Assembly (NCBI RefSeq): GCF_008710145.1 | Contig: NZ_VYKL01000011.1 | Span: 1 to 64,000 of the forward strand | Source: Niallia endozanthoxylica | GTDB taxonomy: Bacteria; Bacillota; Bacilli; Bacillales; Cytobacillaceae | Reading direction: 5' to 3' | DNA: 64,000 nt | In this document: positions 50,039 through 60,038 of the stretch, piece after piece | Layout of the letters: each line of letters opens with the position of its first letter | Numbering within the stretch: the stretch's first letter is position 1 | Notes under the pieces: generated by a model | The model's database searches: none | Seen by the model: only the letters and a program-made list of their open reading frames with translations | Told to the model about the DNA's origin: nothing | Position numbers and translations under genes: made by a program

Positions 50039-50259
50039 TCATCGTTCTCCCGGTAAAAAAGTTGTATGGTGCGGAAAATTGCAATGATTCCGGCAGCCAA
50101 TCCTGCAAGCAAGCCAAGTATCAAAAACAGCGGCTCCGTGCCGATTAGACCATCCAACCATCTCCCCAGAAAAATGCCAACTAAAATGGTGCCGACCAAC
50201 TGTGACAAAATGGCTGACATTAAAGCAATGGCTTTGAAAGGGCGACGATTTTGACTCAT
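50035..50259 (-). CDS. atpZ: AtpZ/AtpI-family small membrane protein
   Basis: 74 aa from ATG 50259 (AAGGAG), two membrane helices with a GxxxG-rich turn (GTILVGIFLGRWLDGLIG). First gene of the atp operon; such proteins are implicated with AtpI in Mg2+ or calcium transport and c-ring assembly. Confidence 0.85.
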   Translation of the reverse strand: MSQNRRPFKAIALMSAILSQLVGTILVGIFLGRWLDGLIGTEPLFLILGLLAGLAAGIIAIFRTIQLFYRENDE

Positions 50260-50286
50260 ACATCCAAGCTCCTTCAAACCTTCCGA

Positions 50287-50435
50287 AATTTCGACAAATG
50301 TTAGTTTGAAAAAGATTCACAAAATCATCCTTTTCATTATAATCTGTACTGCTGAAAAAACCAATAAAGATTTTAAAATAATAAAAGGTAATATTTTGTG
50401 AACTTTATGTGAATATCTCTAGTATTGTCGAAATT
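50287..50435. promoter_or_regulatory. Pair of Spo0A-box-like sites around the atp promoter
   Basis: ATTTGTCGAAATT on the minus strand at 50287-50299 and TATTGTCGAAATT on the plus strand at 50423-50435, mutually inverted. They share TTGTCGAAATTT. One lies downstream of the predicted start of transcription, the other upstream. Core TGTCGAA fits the 0A box. The rest of the 50365-50608 gap shows no gene. Confidence 0.45.
50336..50364 (-). promoter_or_regulatory. Promoter of the atp operon
   Basis: Minus strand -35 TTGGTT (50359-50364), 17-nt spacer, -10 TATAAT (50336-50341); transcription would begin near 50329, ~70 nt before atpZ. Confidence 0.65.
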
Positions 50436-50608
50436 TAGACACAAATTTTACTTGAAAACCCTCTCATTATATCCTTTGTAAGCATACAATAGCCTTATTT
50501 CCCTTGTCAATTGGTTTATAGCGAAAAGTCTGATAATGTCAGAACAACTCGCTTTATGTTCACAGTTTATTCACAATTGCAACATTACCACTATGGGAAT
50601 GTAAAAAA

Positions 50609-52870
50609 TTATTCTATATCTATAGATTTTGATATTTGAATATAAGTCTCTATCCAGTCCTCCTGACCTGATTTCCTGGCAAAGATTTTCGACACATAGA
50701 TTCCATCGGGCGGAAGTTTTTCGACAGGAACTTCCTCCTGAATTAACCCTTTGCCCGCATTTCGTTTCCAGTCCAGATATTGCACAAATTGATAGGTATC
50801 CGGATCAAATAAGGCAATTCCGAACTCCTCTGCCCCACCTGGCAAATATACTTCATAACGAAAAGTCCCTTCGCGGTCTCCTGCTCCAAAATCAAATCCC
50901 ATTACGCGCGGGTAATTCGGTTCTTCAAGGACAAATAAATACGGGATAGTTATATTCTTCCCATCTGTATGGATTGTCAACTGGCCATCCTGAATTTTTT
51001 TCTTAAAAATTTGCGGATCTGCCTGCATTTCAATCGTTACCTCTTTCTTCTCACCTCCCTTAAGATAAACAGACATTGGCATATGCCAGGTTAGTCCGGG
51101 TTCCTTGTTCGGCACCTCAAAGGTTATCTTTTGCTGCTTTTGCGATGTATTTTCAATCGTCACAACCGCCTGATGTTCATGCGGCCTGTCAGACAACTGA
51201 AATTTACCGAACTGCAGTGAGGCCGGATAAATTAACACCTCCGCCTCAATCGCCTCCTTCAATTGAATTCGACCCGCTCCCTGCTCATATGATTTATAAA
51301 ATTCTCCGTTGCGCTTTTGAAGCGGCTTCGCATAGTTCATAAGCGCGGCTTTTATTTGCTCCGGATTCCATTCTGGGTGGGCTTGTTTTAACAAGGCGCT
51401 TGCCCCGGCTACATGCGGAGCAGCCATACTAGTTCCCTGCAGGCTGAGGTAGCCGCCCGGAATGGTACTAAGAATAGAAACCCCTGGGGCAAGTAAGTCT
51501 GGCTTTATTTCCCAAGAAGAGGTGACTGGACCTCTCGAACTGAAGTCTGCAATAATATCTTTTTCTTCTATTATATTAGTCGTTACGTAAGCGTTTCCTT
51601 TTTTGATTTTTTGTGTCAACTCTATTCCATCGTCTTTTGAAAGACTCATAACCGGGATTAGGCTGGTTCGGTCAAGATTGCCTATAAAAGGCCCCTTCGT
51701 ATTATTATAAATAATAACCGCTTCTGCACCTGCTTTTTCCGCATTTATTACTTTTTCAGAAAAAGTAATCTCTCCCCGCTTAATTAGAGCAATTTTTCCC
51801 TTTACCCCCTTTAACTGTTTTGGTTTCCCCATCCCGCCGTCTGCAAGTTCATACGTGCGGTCTAACTCCCACGCAACTGATCCAAGCAGCGGTTCCAACC
51901 TCATCTGCTCGCCTTCAATCTCAAGATAAGGAATTTTCATTGTCGGAGTTGAAGCCCCAACTGAAATGGCTTTTGCCGCTGTACCTGGTGAGCCGACTGT
52001 CCATACGTTTGGTCCAGAATTTCCTGAAGACGTCACGGCAACGATACCGTGATCTACCGCATTGTTCAGGGCTGTACTTAACGGCAGGTCAGGGCCATTC
52101 ACATTATTCCCAAGTGATAAATTCAAAACATCCACTTTATCCTCAATTGCCTGTTCAATGGCAGCAATCACCTGTTCCGTCGTCCCCATACCGCCTGGTC
52201 CAAGAGCACGGTAGGCATAAATCGTCGCTTCCGGTGCAACCCCTTTGATGCGCCCATTTGCCGCAATAATTCCGGCCACATGTGTTCCATGAAGCGTTGA
52301 AGCGCCGCCGATACCCGTTGTCTCCATCGGATCTCCGTCACCGTCTACAACATCCTGCCCGCCGCCATAATTCTGTCTCAAATCCTCATGAAGGTAATCG
52401 ATACCGGTATCAATCACACCAACCTTGATTCCTTTACCTGTCAGCCGGCCGTTATTCTTATCAAACATACCTCTGACCTGATCTGCCCCAATCATTTGGA
52501 GATTGTCGCCCTGGTTAGGCAACGCCTTGATATCGGATGTATGATAATGATTAACAAAGGATTGCTGGGCAATAGCCGGTTCCTGCGCAAGCTTGTCAAG
52601 CTGACTTTTTGGTCCTTTTGCTGAAAAGCCCTTTAAAGCGAATTTAAAGGTATTCCTTAGAGTAATGGCTGGGTATTTTCTCATTAGCCTATTAAGTTCA
52701 CCTGGTTTTAAATCGCTTTTTGTTAAAAAAATCGCAATTTGCTCCGTTTTCTCATCTTGAGCTGGAAGCGGCGGCAGCTTCAGCAGCCTTTCTTGAGCAG
52801 CCAGCCCCTGTTGTGTGGGAATAATAGAAAAAATAATAAATAAGACCAAAAGCATACTCACCTGTCTCAA
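50609..52870 (-). CDS. Secreted subtilisin-like serine protease with PA domain (Vpr-like)
   Basis: 753 aa from TTG 52870 with AAGGAGGGGG 5 nt upstream. Signal peptide (1-24), inhibitor_I9-like propeptide (~40-115), S8 catalytic domain with D154 (VIDTGID), H194 (LHGTHVAG) and S481 (GTSMAAPH), and a PA insert (~340-440; AEKAGAEAVIIYNNT). C-terminal ~200 residues form Fn3-like or beta domains. Resembles B. subtilis Vpr (806 aa). Extracellular protein degradation. Monocistronic. Confidence 0.9.
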   Translation of the reverse strand: MRQVSMLLVLFIIFSIIPTQQGLAAQERLLKLPPLPAQDEKTEQIAIFLTKSDLKPGELNRLMRKYPAITLRNTFKFALKGFSAKGPKSQLDKLAQEPAIAQQSFVNHYHTSDIKALPNQGDNLQMIGADQVRGMFDKNNGRLTGKGIKVGVIDTGIDYLHEDLRQNYGGGQDVVDGDGDPMETTGIGGASTLHGTHVAGIIAANGRIKGVAPEATIYAYRALGPGGMGTTEQVIAAIEQAIEDKVDVLNLSLGNNVNGPDLPLSTALNNAVDHGIVAVTSSGNSGPNVWTVGSPGTAAKAISVGASTPTMKIPYLEIEGEQMRLEPLLGSVAWELDRTYELADGGMGKPKQLKGVKGKIALIKRGEITFSEKVINAEKAGAEAVIIYNNTKGPFIGNLDRTSLIPVMSLSKDDGIELTQKIKKGNAYVTTNIIEEKDIIADFSSRGPVTSSWEIKPDLLAPGVSILSTIPGGYLSLQGTSMAAPHVAGASALLKQAHPEWNPEQIKAALMNYAKPLQKRNGEFYKSYEQGAGRIQLKEAIEAEVLIYPASLQFGKFQLSDRPHEHQAVVTIENTSQKQQKITFEVPNKEPGLTWHMPMSVYLKGGEKKEVTIEMQADPQIFKKKIQDGQLTIHTDGKNITIPYLFVLEEPNYPRVMGFDFGAGDREGTFRYEVYLPGGAEEFGIALFDPDTYQFVQYLDWKRNAGKGLIQEEVPVEKLPPDGIYVSKIFARKSGQEDWIETYIQISKSIDIE

Positions 52871-53001
52871 TATTGCCCCCTCCTTTTCCCTTAGGATTTT
52901 CTATGCAGGGAATTTATATGCAAAGGAGCAGTTTTGCTGAGGTTTTCATGTATAGACCAATACAAAAAACTGACTCCCAGCAGAGAGTCAGTTTCTAATC
53001 A

Positions 53002-54144
53002 TTATTTATATTCTTCAGGTCTAGTATCTATTCTATTAAAATAAAACCGGATGGCCTCACAAATGCGGCGGGCGGCTTGGCCATCACCGTATGGATTGGC
53101 TGCTTTGGCCATTTTTTCATACTCACTAGGATTGCCCAGGAGCTCCTTTGCCATTTGATAAATGGTCTCTTCCTCTGTCCCTGCCAACTTCAACGTGCCT
53201 GCTTCGATTCCTTCCGGACGCTCAGTCGTATCGCGAAGCACCAATACAGGCACGCCAAGAGATGGCGCTTCCTCCTGAACACCGCCTGAATCCGTTAAAA
53301 TCAAATGAGCACGAGCGGCAAAGTTATGAAAGTCAATCACATCAAGTGGTTCGATTAATTGAATTCGGGGATCATTCCCTAGAACCTCATCTGCCACTTC
53401 GCGGACGGCCGGATTCATATGGACCGGATAGACCACCTTTACATCCTCATGTTCCTCGACGAGCCGTTTGATGGCACTGAACATATTTCGCATGGGCTGC
53501 CCAAGATTTTCACGGCGGTGGGCGGTCACTAAAATTAATCGATCGTCCCCAATACCTTGAAGAATCTCATGCGTATAATCCTCTTTAACCGTTGTTTTTA
53601 ACGCATCGATGGCTGTATTTCCTGTTACAAAAATACAGTCCTCCCGCTTGTTTTCCTGCAGCAAATTCCGTGCTGCTTTTGAAGTTGGCGCAAAATGCAG
53701 GTCAGCCATTACACCTGTCAGCTGCCGGTTCATCTCTTCAGGGAACGGCGAGTATTTGTTCCACGTCCTTAAGCCTGCTTCCACATGGCCGATTGTCATT
53801 CTATTATAATAAGCCGCCAAACTTGCCACAAAAGTTGTTGTGGTATCTCCATGCACTAACACAATATCAGGCTGAACCTCTTTCATAATGGCGTCCAATC
53901 CTTCAAGACCCCGTGTTGTCACATCCACTAACGTCTGCCGTTCCTTCATCATGTTCAAATCATAATGAGGAACAATCCTAAAAATATCCAGTACTTGATC
54001 AAGCATTTGCCGATGCTGAGCCGTCACCGTTACAATCGATTCAAAATGCTCAGGCTGCTTTTTCAGCTCCAGCACGAGCGGAGCCATTTTGATTGCCTCC
54101 GGTCTTGTCCCAAAAATCGTCATCACTTTAATGGGGCGATCCAT
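53002..54144 (-). CDS. mnaA: UDP-N-acetylglucosamine 2-epimerase (non-hydrolysing)
   Basis: 380 aa from ATG 54144 (AAAGGGTGA); a GTG three codons earlier is too near the site. GT-B fold. IFGTRPEAIKMAPLV at the start, HGDTTTTF, HVEAGLRT, THRRENLG and TDSGGVQEEAPSLGVPVLVLR in order. It makes UDP-ManNAc for wall teichoic acid or capsule linkage units. Convergent with nothing; followed downstream by the protease gene. Confidence 0.93.
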   Translation of the reverse strand: MDRPIKVMTIFGTRPEAIKMAPLVLELKKQPEHFESIVTVTAQHRQMLDQVLDIFRIVPHYDLNMMKERQTLVDVTTRGLEGLDAIMKEVQPDIVLVHGDTTTTFVASLAAYYNRMTIGHVEAGLRTWNKYSPFPEEMNRQLTGVMADLHFAPTSKAARNLLQENKREDCIFVTGNTAIDALKTTVKEDYTHEILQGIGDDRLILVTAHRRENLGQPMRNMFSAIKRLVEEHEDVKVVYPVHMNPAVREVADEVLGNDPRIQLIEPLDVIDFHNFAARAHLILTDSGGVQEEAPSLGVPVLVLRDTTERPEGIEAGTLKLAGTEEETIYQMAKELLGNPSEYEKMAKAANPYGDGQAARRICEAIRFYFNRIDTRPEEYK

Positions 54145-54259
54145 GCCTATCACCCTTTCTCTAATTATAAAATGTCAGCTTATATAAAAGAGAAGGTCAG
54201 CTTCAACCTTCTCTTCCATTTGTCTCTATTCAAGTCTCCAAAGTTTATTGGGTTCTTCT

Positions 54260-54444
54260 CTGTCTAGTTCCAGCGCCTAGGGACTCGGGGTCTTAAGCTG
54301 TTTCGATGAGAAGGTTAAAGAACAACCTTCTCCCCGAACCATCTTAAGCCTGAGGCCCGCAGGATGCGGGTCATGCAGACGTTGCCACAGGACGCGGCGG
54401 TTTTAGTCTGCGTTCCTCTTATGGACAAGGCGCTTCCACATTTC
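54260..54444. repeat. Structured dispersed repeat, copy 1
   Basis: Begins TGTCTAGTTCCAGCGCCTAG. Nested stems: 1 AGCGCC/GGCGCT (54272-54277/54429-54434); 2 CTTAAG/CTTAAG (54292-54297/54343-54348); 3 GAGAAGGTT/AACCTTCTC (54308-54332). Two extra hairpins follow: CCCGC/GCGGG (54356-54370) and GCAGAC/GTCTGC (54375-54411). Sequence of this type is familiar from many Bacillaceae genomes as an intergenic repeat. Confidence 0.8.
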
Positions 54445-54570
54445 ACTGTCCAGCTCCGGCGCCTAGCCGCTCGAGGTCATAAGCCAAGCCGGTGATGAGG
54501 TTAAAAAGCGAACCTCACCCCCGCCTCGTCTTATGCTTGTCGCGTCTGGGCAAGGCGCCTCCGCATTTCA
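54445..54570. repeat. Structured dispersed repeat, copy 2
   Basis: Begins CTGTCCAGCTCCGGCGCCTAG. The same nested stems as copy 1, with compensatory changes: 1 GGCGCC/GGCGCC (54458-54463/54554-54559); 2 CATAAG/CTTATG (54478-54483/54530-54535); 3 TGAGGTT/AACCTCA (54496-54517). Lacks the two extra hairpins. Adjacent to copy 1, between mnaA and upp. Confidence 0.8.
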
Positions 54571-54572
54571 TT

Positions 54573-55202
54573 TTACTTCGTACCGAACAATCTGTCCCCA
54601 GCATCTCCTAATCCAGGAACAATATAGCCGTGGTCATTTAATTTTTCATCTAATGCAGCAATATAGATATCCACATCTGGATGCGCTTCTTTTAACGCCT
54701 CTAAGCCCTCTGGTGCCGCAATCAAGCACATGAATTTGATATGCTTGCCGCCGCGCTTCTTCAATGAATGGATAGCTTCAATCGCAGATCCGCCTGTTGC
54801 TAGCATTGGGTCCACAACGATAAAATCTCTTTCCTCCACATCACTAGGAAGTTTCACGTAGTATTCAACCGGTTTTAACGTTTCCGGATCACGGTATAGA
54901 CCTACGTGTCCAACCTTTGCCGCGGGGATTAGTTTAAGAACGCCGTCCACCATTCCAATACCTGCACGTAGAATTGGAACAAGACCAATCTTTTTACCTG
55001 TTAACACCCTTGATTTTGTCTTTTGAACTGGTGTTTCAATTTCAATTTCTTCTAAAGGCATGTCGCGCGTAATTTCAAAGGCCATTAATGTTGCCACTTC
55101 GTCAACGAGCTCTCTGAACTCCTTTGTTCCCGTATCTTTTTGTCGAATATATGTAAGTTTATGTTGGATAAGTGGATGGTCAAAAACATATACTTTTGCC
55201 AC
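54573..55202 (-). CDS. upp: Uracil phosphoribosyltransferase
   Basis: 209 aa. Salvages uracil to UMP with PRPP. PRPP loop [15 protein letters not shown] (~residues 127-141) and C-terminal [18 protein letters not shown]. Downstream of glyA, as in B. subtilis. Confidence 0.96.
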   Translation of the reverse strand: MAKVYVFDHPLIQHKLTYIRQKDTGTKEFRELVDEVATLMAFEITRDMPLEEIEIETPVQKTKSRVLTGKKIGLVPILRAGIGMVDGVLKLIPAAKVGHVGLYRDPETLKPVEYYVKLPSDVEERDFIVVDPMLATGGSAIEAIHSLKKRGGKHIKFMCLIAAPEGLEALKEAHPDVDIYIAALDEKLNDHGYIVPGLGDAGDRLFGTK

Positions 55203-55264
55203 TAGAATCGCTCCTTTAGTAACTGTCTAATTTTGTAAACTTTAGTCTGTTTTCACTTCGTATT

Positions 55265-55293
55265 ATTGTACAGAAAAAAGACCCCGAGAGCAA
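55265..55293 (-). promoter_or_regulatory. Promoter of upp
   Basis: Minus strand -35 TTGCTC (55288-55293), 17-nt spacer, -10 TACAAT (55265-55270). Confidence 0.65.
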
Positions 55294-55407
55294 CACGAAT
55301 CAAAAAGTGTAAAAAAACAGACAACTTATGGCAAGTTCCGATACTAGCTATTTATCCATTGTGCATGCTGAAGTCGACCGTGAAATCCTTTCAAGCAGAA
55401 GCTTATA

Positions 55408-55440
55408 CACAAAAACCGGCTCCTCAGAGAAGCCGGCTTA
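55408..55440 (-). terminator. Terminator of glyA
   Basis: CCGGCT/AGCCGG stem followed on the minus strand by TTTTTGTG, right after the glyA stop. Confidence 0.8.
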
Positions 55441-55445
55441 AGTTA

Positions 55446-56687
55446 TTAATATTCAGGATACAATACAAACTTGCTTGTTAATGATTCTACGCGTTGTTTT
55501 GCTTCTTGAAGTTTCGCTTCATCTTCATGGTTTTTCAATACTAAACCGATGATTGATGCAATTTCATCCATATCCTCAAGACCGAAGCCGCGTGAAGTAA
55601 CAGCCGCTGTACCAATACGTACACCGCTAGTTACAAATGGTTTTTCTGGATCAAATGGAATCGCATTTTTATTAACGGTAATGCCGACTTCATCAAGTAC
55701 GTGCTCAGCTACTTTACCAGTAAGGCCAAGTGAACGTAAATCAACAAGTAATAAGTGATTATCAGTTCCACCAGAAACAAGGCCTAAGCCTTCCTTTTTT
55801 AATCCTTCAGCTAAGCGCTGTGCATTGTTAATAACGTTTTGCGCATAGTCCTTGAAGCTATCTTGAAGTACTTCGCCAAGCGCAACTGCTTTTGCTGCGA
55901 TTACATGCATTAATGGACCGCCTTGGATTCCAGGGAAGATTGATTTATCAATTGCTTTCGCAAATTCTTCTTTACATAGAATCATACCGCCGCGTGGTCC
56001 GCGAAGTGTTTTATGAGTTGTTGTTGTCACAAAGTGTGCATACGGCACTGGGTTTTGATGCTTGCCAGCCGCAACAAGACCTGCGATATGAGCCATATCA
56101 ACCATTAATAAAGCGCCTACTTCGTCAGCAATTTCACGGAACTTTTTAAAGTCGATTTCTCTTGGATACGCACTTGCACCAGCAACAATCAACTTTGGCT
56201 TATGTTGGCGTGCTTTTTCTGCTACATCATTGTAATCGATATATTGAGTTTCTTTGTCCACTCCGTACTCAACAAAGTTATACTGAACACCGCTGAAGTT
56301 AACCGGACTTCCATGTGTTAAGTGGCCGCCGTGAGCAAGGTTCATTCCAAGAACTGTATCGCCTGGCTCAAGGATTGTAAAATAAACAGCCATGTTTGCT
56401 TGTGCACCAGAGTGCGGCTGAACGTTCACGTGCTCGGCACCGAAGATTTCCTTTGCACGGTCACGAGCAATATCTTCTACGATATCAACATATTCACAAC
56501 CGCCATAATAGCGTTTTGCTGGATATCCTTCTGCATATTTATTTGTTAAAACAGAACCTTGTGCTTCCATTACCGCTTCACTTACAAAGTTTTCCGATGC
56601 AATTAATTCAATTTTTGAACGTTGACGGCCAAGCTCCAGTTGTATTGCTTTAAAAACTTTTTCATCCTGCTGTGCTACGTGTTTCAT
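55446..56687 (-). CDS. glyA: Serine hydroxymethyltransferase
   Basis: 413 aa PLP enzyme. Interconverts serine and glycine with tetrahydrofolate; main source of one-carbon units for purines. PLP lysine K226 in [25 protein letters not shown] and HGGHLTHG motifs. Site AAGGAGG. Long (~200 nt) leader and an upstream PurBox. Confidence 0.97.
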   Translation of the reverse strand: MKHVAQQDEKVFKAIQLELGRQRSKIELIASENFVSEAVMEAQGSVLTNKYAEGYPAKRYYGGCEYVDIVEDIARDRAKEIFGAEHVNVQPHSGAQANMAVYFTILEPGDTVLGMNLAHGGHLTHGSPVNFSGVQYNFVEYGVDKETQYIDYNDVAEKARQHKPKLIVAGASAYPREIDFKKFREIADEVGALLMVDMAHIAGLVAAGKHQNPVPYAHFVTTTTHKTLRGPRGGMILCKEEFAKAIDKSIFPGIQGGPLMHVIAAKAVALGEVLQDSFKDYAQNVINNAQRLAEGLKKEGLGLVSGGTDNHLLLVDLRSLGLTGKVAEHVLDEVGITVNKNAIPFDPEKPFVTSGVRIGTAAVTSRGFGLEDMDEIASIIGLVLKNHEDEAKLQEAKQRVESLTSKFVLYPEY

Positions 56688-56838
56688 TTATATATCCTCC
56701 TTGTCTAAATCCTGCCTTAATTCAACTTAGTTTGAAAATTTAACTTTTTATATCTTAACACGTTTTTCCGAATAATTGAATATGATTTTTGCAAAATATA
56801 AGGATTTTCCACATTTTTCGACTTTTCCTCTTACTTGT

Positions 56839-56865
56839 AAGTCCCTGCTTGAAAAACAAGGACTT
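56839..56865 (-). other. glyA leader hairpin and AAGTCC repeats
   Basis: Minus strand stem AAGTCC-TTG/CA-GGGACTT (one bulge region). Two more AAGTCC copies precede it (56865-56885), offering alternative pairings. No U-tract. Possible regulatory leader; role unproven. Confidence 0.4.
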
Positions 56866-56900
56866 TGTAAGGACTTTTTATCAGGAAAACAGCCCCAATG

Positions 56901-56943
56901 GTCAAAATACAGGTATGGACAATATGTTCTAAAACCGAACATT
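56901..56943 (-). promoter_or_regulatory. glyA promoter with PurBox
   Basis: AAAACCGAACATT (56931-56943) matches the PurR PurBox (AWWWWCCGAACWWT); an inverted partial ATGTTC lies just left. Downstream on the minus strand, -35 TTGACC (56901-56906) and a -10 GATAAA 17 nt on. glyA is in the PurR regulon in B. subtilis. Confidence 0.65.
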
Positions 56944-56972
56944 CCAGTTTTACTGTACTCTTAATAATAGCA

Positions 56973-57533
56973 TCAGCTGCAAGACTTATTAGACTTTGTT
57001 TGCTCATAGACAGCCCGTTCGCCGCCAATAAGCTTTGGTCTTATTTTGGCCAATGTGACGTGTGCGCTGCCGATTGTATGGATGGATGCACGGATAGGAA
57101 CCGCTACATGCTTTAAATGCATGCCGATGAAGGTGTCTCCGATATCAATGCCCGCATCAGCCCGGATAAACTCAACAACAACAGGATCTGCCATATGTTC
57201 ATAAGCATAGGTTGCCATGGACCCGCCAGCTTTTCGTACAGGTACAACCGATACGATTTCAAACCCATGCTTTTCAGCCGTTGCCCGTTCCACAACAAGT
57301 GCCCTGTTTAAGTGCTCGCAACACTGAAAAGCAAGCTCAACTCCAGTACTTTCCTGAAACTTTTTAAATTCAGTAAAAAGGATTTCCGCCGTTTCAATTG
57401 TACCTGAGGTTCCAATTCTCGACCCGTTCACTTCACTTGTACTGCAGCCAATGACAAAAACCTGTCCTTTTCGCAACTCGACCATATTTCGGAAATCAGA
57501 AAGTATGATTTGTGTTTGCTCTTGTATGTTCAT
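56973..57533 (-). CDS. ywlG: YwlG family protein (UPF0340)
   Basis: 186 aa from ATG 57533 (distant AAGGGGG site). Conserved [21 protein letters not shown] and [15 protein letters not shown]. Unknown function. Located between rpiB and glyA, as in B. subtilis. Confidence 0.9.
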   Translation of the reverse strand: MNIQEQTQIILSDFRNMVELRKGQVFVIGCSTSEVNGSRIGTSGTIETAEILFTEFKKFQESTGVELAFQCCEHLNRALVVERATAEKHGFEIVSVVPVRKAGGSMATYAYEHMADPVVVEFIRADAGIDIGDTFIGMHLKHVAVPIRASIHTIGSAHVTLAKIRPKLIGGERAVYEQTKSNKSCS

Positions 57534-57626
57534 GCTCTCGAAATCCCCCTTTCTTTTGATTCCTGTGCTACTGCTATTCATTCAATTGATCAATTGCGAA
57601 TCATCCCTTCCGATTCGCATCACCCA

Positions 57627-58070
57627 TTACTGCTTATTCTCATACTCTGTTATTTTTCCAACTCGGTTCGCATGGCGGCCGCCTTCAAACTCACCAGCTA
57701 ACCATGTTTTTGCAATTTCACGCGCCAGCCCCGGCCCAATTACGCGTTCACCCATGGCAAGCATATTACTGTCATTATGCTCACGTGTGACCTTTGCTGT
57801 AAATACATCATGCACAAGAGCACATCGGATTCCTTTCACCTTGTTGGCCGCGATACTCATGCCGATACCTGTCCCGCAAATAAGAATTCCTCTATCAAAC
57901 TCACCGCTTGCTACCTTTTCTGCAACCGGCAAAGCATAGTCAGGGTAATCAACTGACGTACCGCACTCACAGCCAAAATCCTGATATTCAATTCCAAGCT
58001 CGTCCATTAAATTTTTGATTTCCTCACGAATATTTACTCCACCATGATCGGATGCAATTGCTACCTTCAT
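57627..58070 (-). CDS. rpiB: Ribose-5-phosphate isomerase B
   Basis: 147 aa from ATG 58070 (AAGGAGGAGA); the upstream frame is not part of the family. LacAB/RpiB fold: ASDHGGVNIRE, catalytic C65 in LICGTGIGMSI. Interconverts ribose-5-P and ribulose-5-P. In B. subtilis ywlF. Confidence 0.93.
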   Translation of the reverse strand: MKVAIASDHGGVNIREEIKNLMDELGIEYQDFGCECGTSVDYPDYALPVAEKVASGEFDRGILICGTGIGMSIAANKVKGIRCALVHDVFTAKVTREHNDSNMLAMGERVIGPGLAREIAKTWLAGEFEGGRHANRVGKITEYENKQ

Positions 58071-58195
58071 TTCTGTTCTCCTCCTTGTTTTTCCTAAAGC
58101 TTTTTTTTCTCTGCTTAGTTTGTCATATTCACTGAAAAATAAATAGTACTTGTCATTCACCCAACTATCTATCACCTATCCCAGTATTTTCCCCC

Positions 58196-59524
58196 CTATA
58201 CTTTAAACCTGACAATCGTACTTTTCAATTTTCCGGCCTGTTCTTTTAACTCAACGGTCAGATCCTCTACGCTCTTCATCACAGCGCTCTGCTGGTGAAT
58301 CAATGCTGTAATCTCCTGCGTACTAGCGGACGTTTCCTCCGCGATACCTGAGACAGCTTCAGACTGATTCGATAATGCCTGAATTCCGGCCATCTGATGA
58401 TTCAAAAGCTGTTTTATTTCTGATGTTGAAGCAACCATCTTCATCACGCTGTTTGCCATGTCCTCCAACGCAACATTTGTTTCCGTTCCTTTCTTCACCT
58501 CTAAGCTGGCACTTTCCACTTGTTTTGTGATTTGATGAACAACATTTTGTACACCTTGTTGAATGGATTTCACTTGACTAGTAATTTCCTGAACAGCCTT
58601 TGCACTTTCATCCGCCAATCCGCGAACCTCATCGGCAACAACCGCAAAGCCTCTTCCATGCTCACCTGCCCGCGCTGCTTCAATAGATGCATTTAATGCC
58701 AGCAAGTTGGTTTGCGAGGCAATGTCTCCAACAAGACCAATCACCCGCTCCACCTGAGAAGCATTTTCCTCCAGCCTCTTGACGGTTTGCAGCGAACGTT
58801 GGTTATCATTCGAAAGAGTTTCAATCCCTGAAATCAACGATTGAATGACCTGCTTCGCATGGTACAGATCCTCTACCATCTCAACTGACAGAGTCTCAGA
58901 GATAACCGTTTTATCTTCCACCTGCTGGGCTATGCGGATCAGTTCCTCTACCGATTCGGCTGTCTCTTGAATCGATATAGCTGAATTATCAGCTCCGGCT
59001 GCAATTTCGGTAATCGTGGATGCAATCGAATGGATCTGCTCGGACGCTGCTTCTGACTCAGAAGAAATCTCCAATACTTTTTGATTTGTTTCGTTAAAAT
59101 TTTCCTCAATACGCTGAACCATTTCGCGAAGGTTTGCTAGCATTTTATTAAAGGCCATGCCAAGCGAGCGAATTTCATTGTCTGATTTAGACACCTCAAT
59201 ATCCTCGCTTATTTCCCCGGCAGCTGCTTTTAATGCACCTTTTTCCAGCTGCTTCAACGGATTAATTATAAAGCCAGCAGCAAAAAAGGCCAGAATCCCT
59301 GACCAGATTACCCCAAACAACAACGTGACAATTGTAAACGCGACTTCTCCAAAACCGATTATATCTTTGACAAACGGGTATACAAAATAAATAAAAAATG
59401 CACTGGTCGTATAGGTAATCAACGCCAGTGTTATGACAAAAACAACAAGCTGCTTTCTTAGCCCCCATTTATACTGCCGTTTCTCCTGCACTTCATGCTG
59501 CCTCCCTGTACCGAATTGGTTCAT
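58196..59524 (-). CDS. Methyl-accepting chemotaxis-type signal transducer without a large sensor domain
   Basis: 442 aa. Two adjacent membrane helices (~26-48 and ~58-82) with only a short outside loop, then HAMP (~80-135) and the MCP signalling hairpin with tip [32 protein letters not shown] (~265-297). With no periplasmic-type ligand domain it may sense membrane or cytosolic state (energy, redox) or partner proteins. Lies between rpiB and ywlE, in minus orientation. Confidence 0.85.
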   Translation of the reverse strand: MNQFGTGRQHEVQEKRQYKWGLRKQLVVFVITLALITYTTSAFFIYFVYPFVKDIIGFGEVAFTIVTLLFGVIWSGILAFFAAGFIINPLKQLEKGALKAAAGEISEDIEVSKSDNEIRSLGMAFNKMLANLREMVQRIEENFNETNQKVLEISSESEAASEQIHSIASTITEIAAGADNSAISIQETAESVEELIRIAQQVEDKTVISETLSVEMVEDLYHAKQVIQSLISGIETLSNDNQRSLQTVKRLEENASQVERVIGLVGDIASQTNLLALNASIEAARAGEHGRGFAVVADEVRGLADESAKAVQEITSQVKSIQQGVQNVVHQITKQVESASLEVKKGTETNVALEDMANSVMKMVASTSEIKQLLNHQMAGIQALSNQSEAVSGIAEETSASTQEITALIHQQSAVMKSVEDLTVELKEQAGKLKSTIVRFKV

Positions 59525-59588
59525 TACAAAGTATTGCCGCCTTTCTTTCGGTCATTTTTCTGTCTACTGTAAAATTCTAATGCTTTTT

Positions 59589-60038
59589 TTATCCTTCTTT
59601 TTGCTGTAAAATAATTGTTGCCTTTTCAATAGCTTCCTTGATTTCATGAAAAGCTTCCCTATATATTTCAACAGGTCCGCCGAATGGATCGGCGATATCA
59701 GGATATCCACCTATTTGGGCAAATTCCTTCAAGGTAAATGTTTTTGAATGTGCCTCTGGATATCTGTTCAAAATCGTGTCCTTGTGTCCAGCAGTCATCG
59801 TTAAAATATAATCTGACCATTCCACAAGTGTTTCATCGAGCAATGATGACTGATGATTATGAGGAATCTCCTGCTCATCTAGAACCTTTTTCGCGTTCGC
59901 AGAAGCAACACTCCCCGTTTGTGCATAAATTCCAGCCGACTTCACTTCCAGCCCCGGAATAGCCATGTTCCTTAGAATCGATTCTGCCATCGGACTTCTA
60001 CACGTATTTCCTGTACAAACAAATAACACACAAGTCAT
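59589..60038 (-). CDS. ywlE: Protein-arginine phosphatase (YwlE, low-MW phosphatase fold)
   Basis: 149 aa. P-loop VCTGNTCRS with nucleophile C8, R14, and T12, the residue that in YwlE selects phospho-arginine over phospho-tyrosine; general acid in DPFGG (~D117). Reverses McsB arginine phosphorylation, linked to Clp proteolysis and stress. Order rpiB-(MCP)-ywlE-mntP fits B. subtilis apart from the transducer. Confidence 0.9.
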   Translation of the reverse strand: MTCVLFVCTGNTCRSPMAESILRNMAIPGLEVKSAGIYAQTGSVASANAKKVLDEQEIPHNHQSSLLDETLVEWSDYILTMTAGHKDTILNRYPEAHSKTFTLKEFAQIGGYPDIADPFGGPVEIYREAFHEIKEAIEKATIILQQKEG

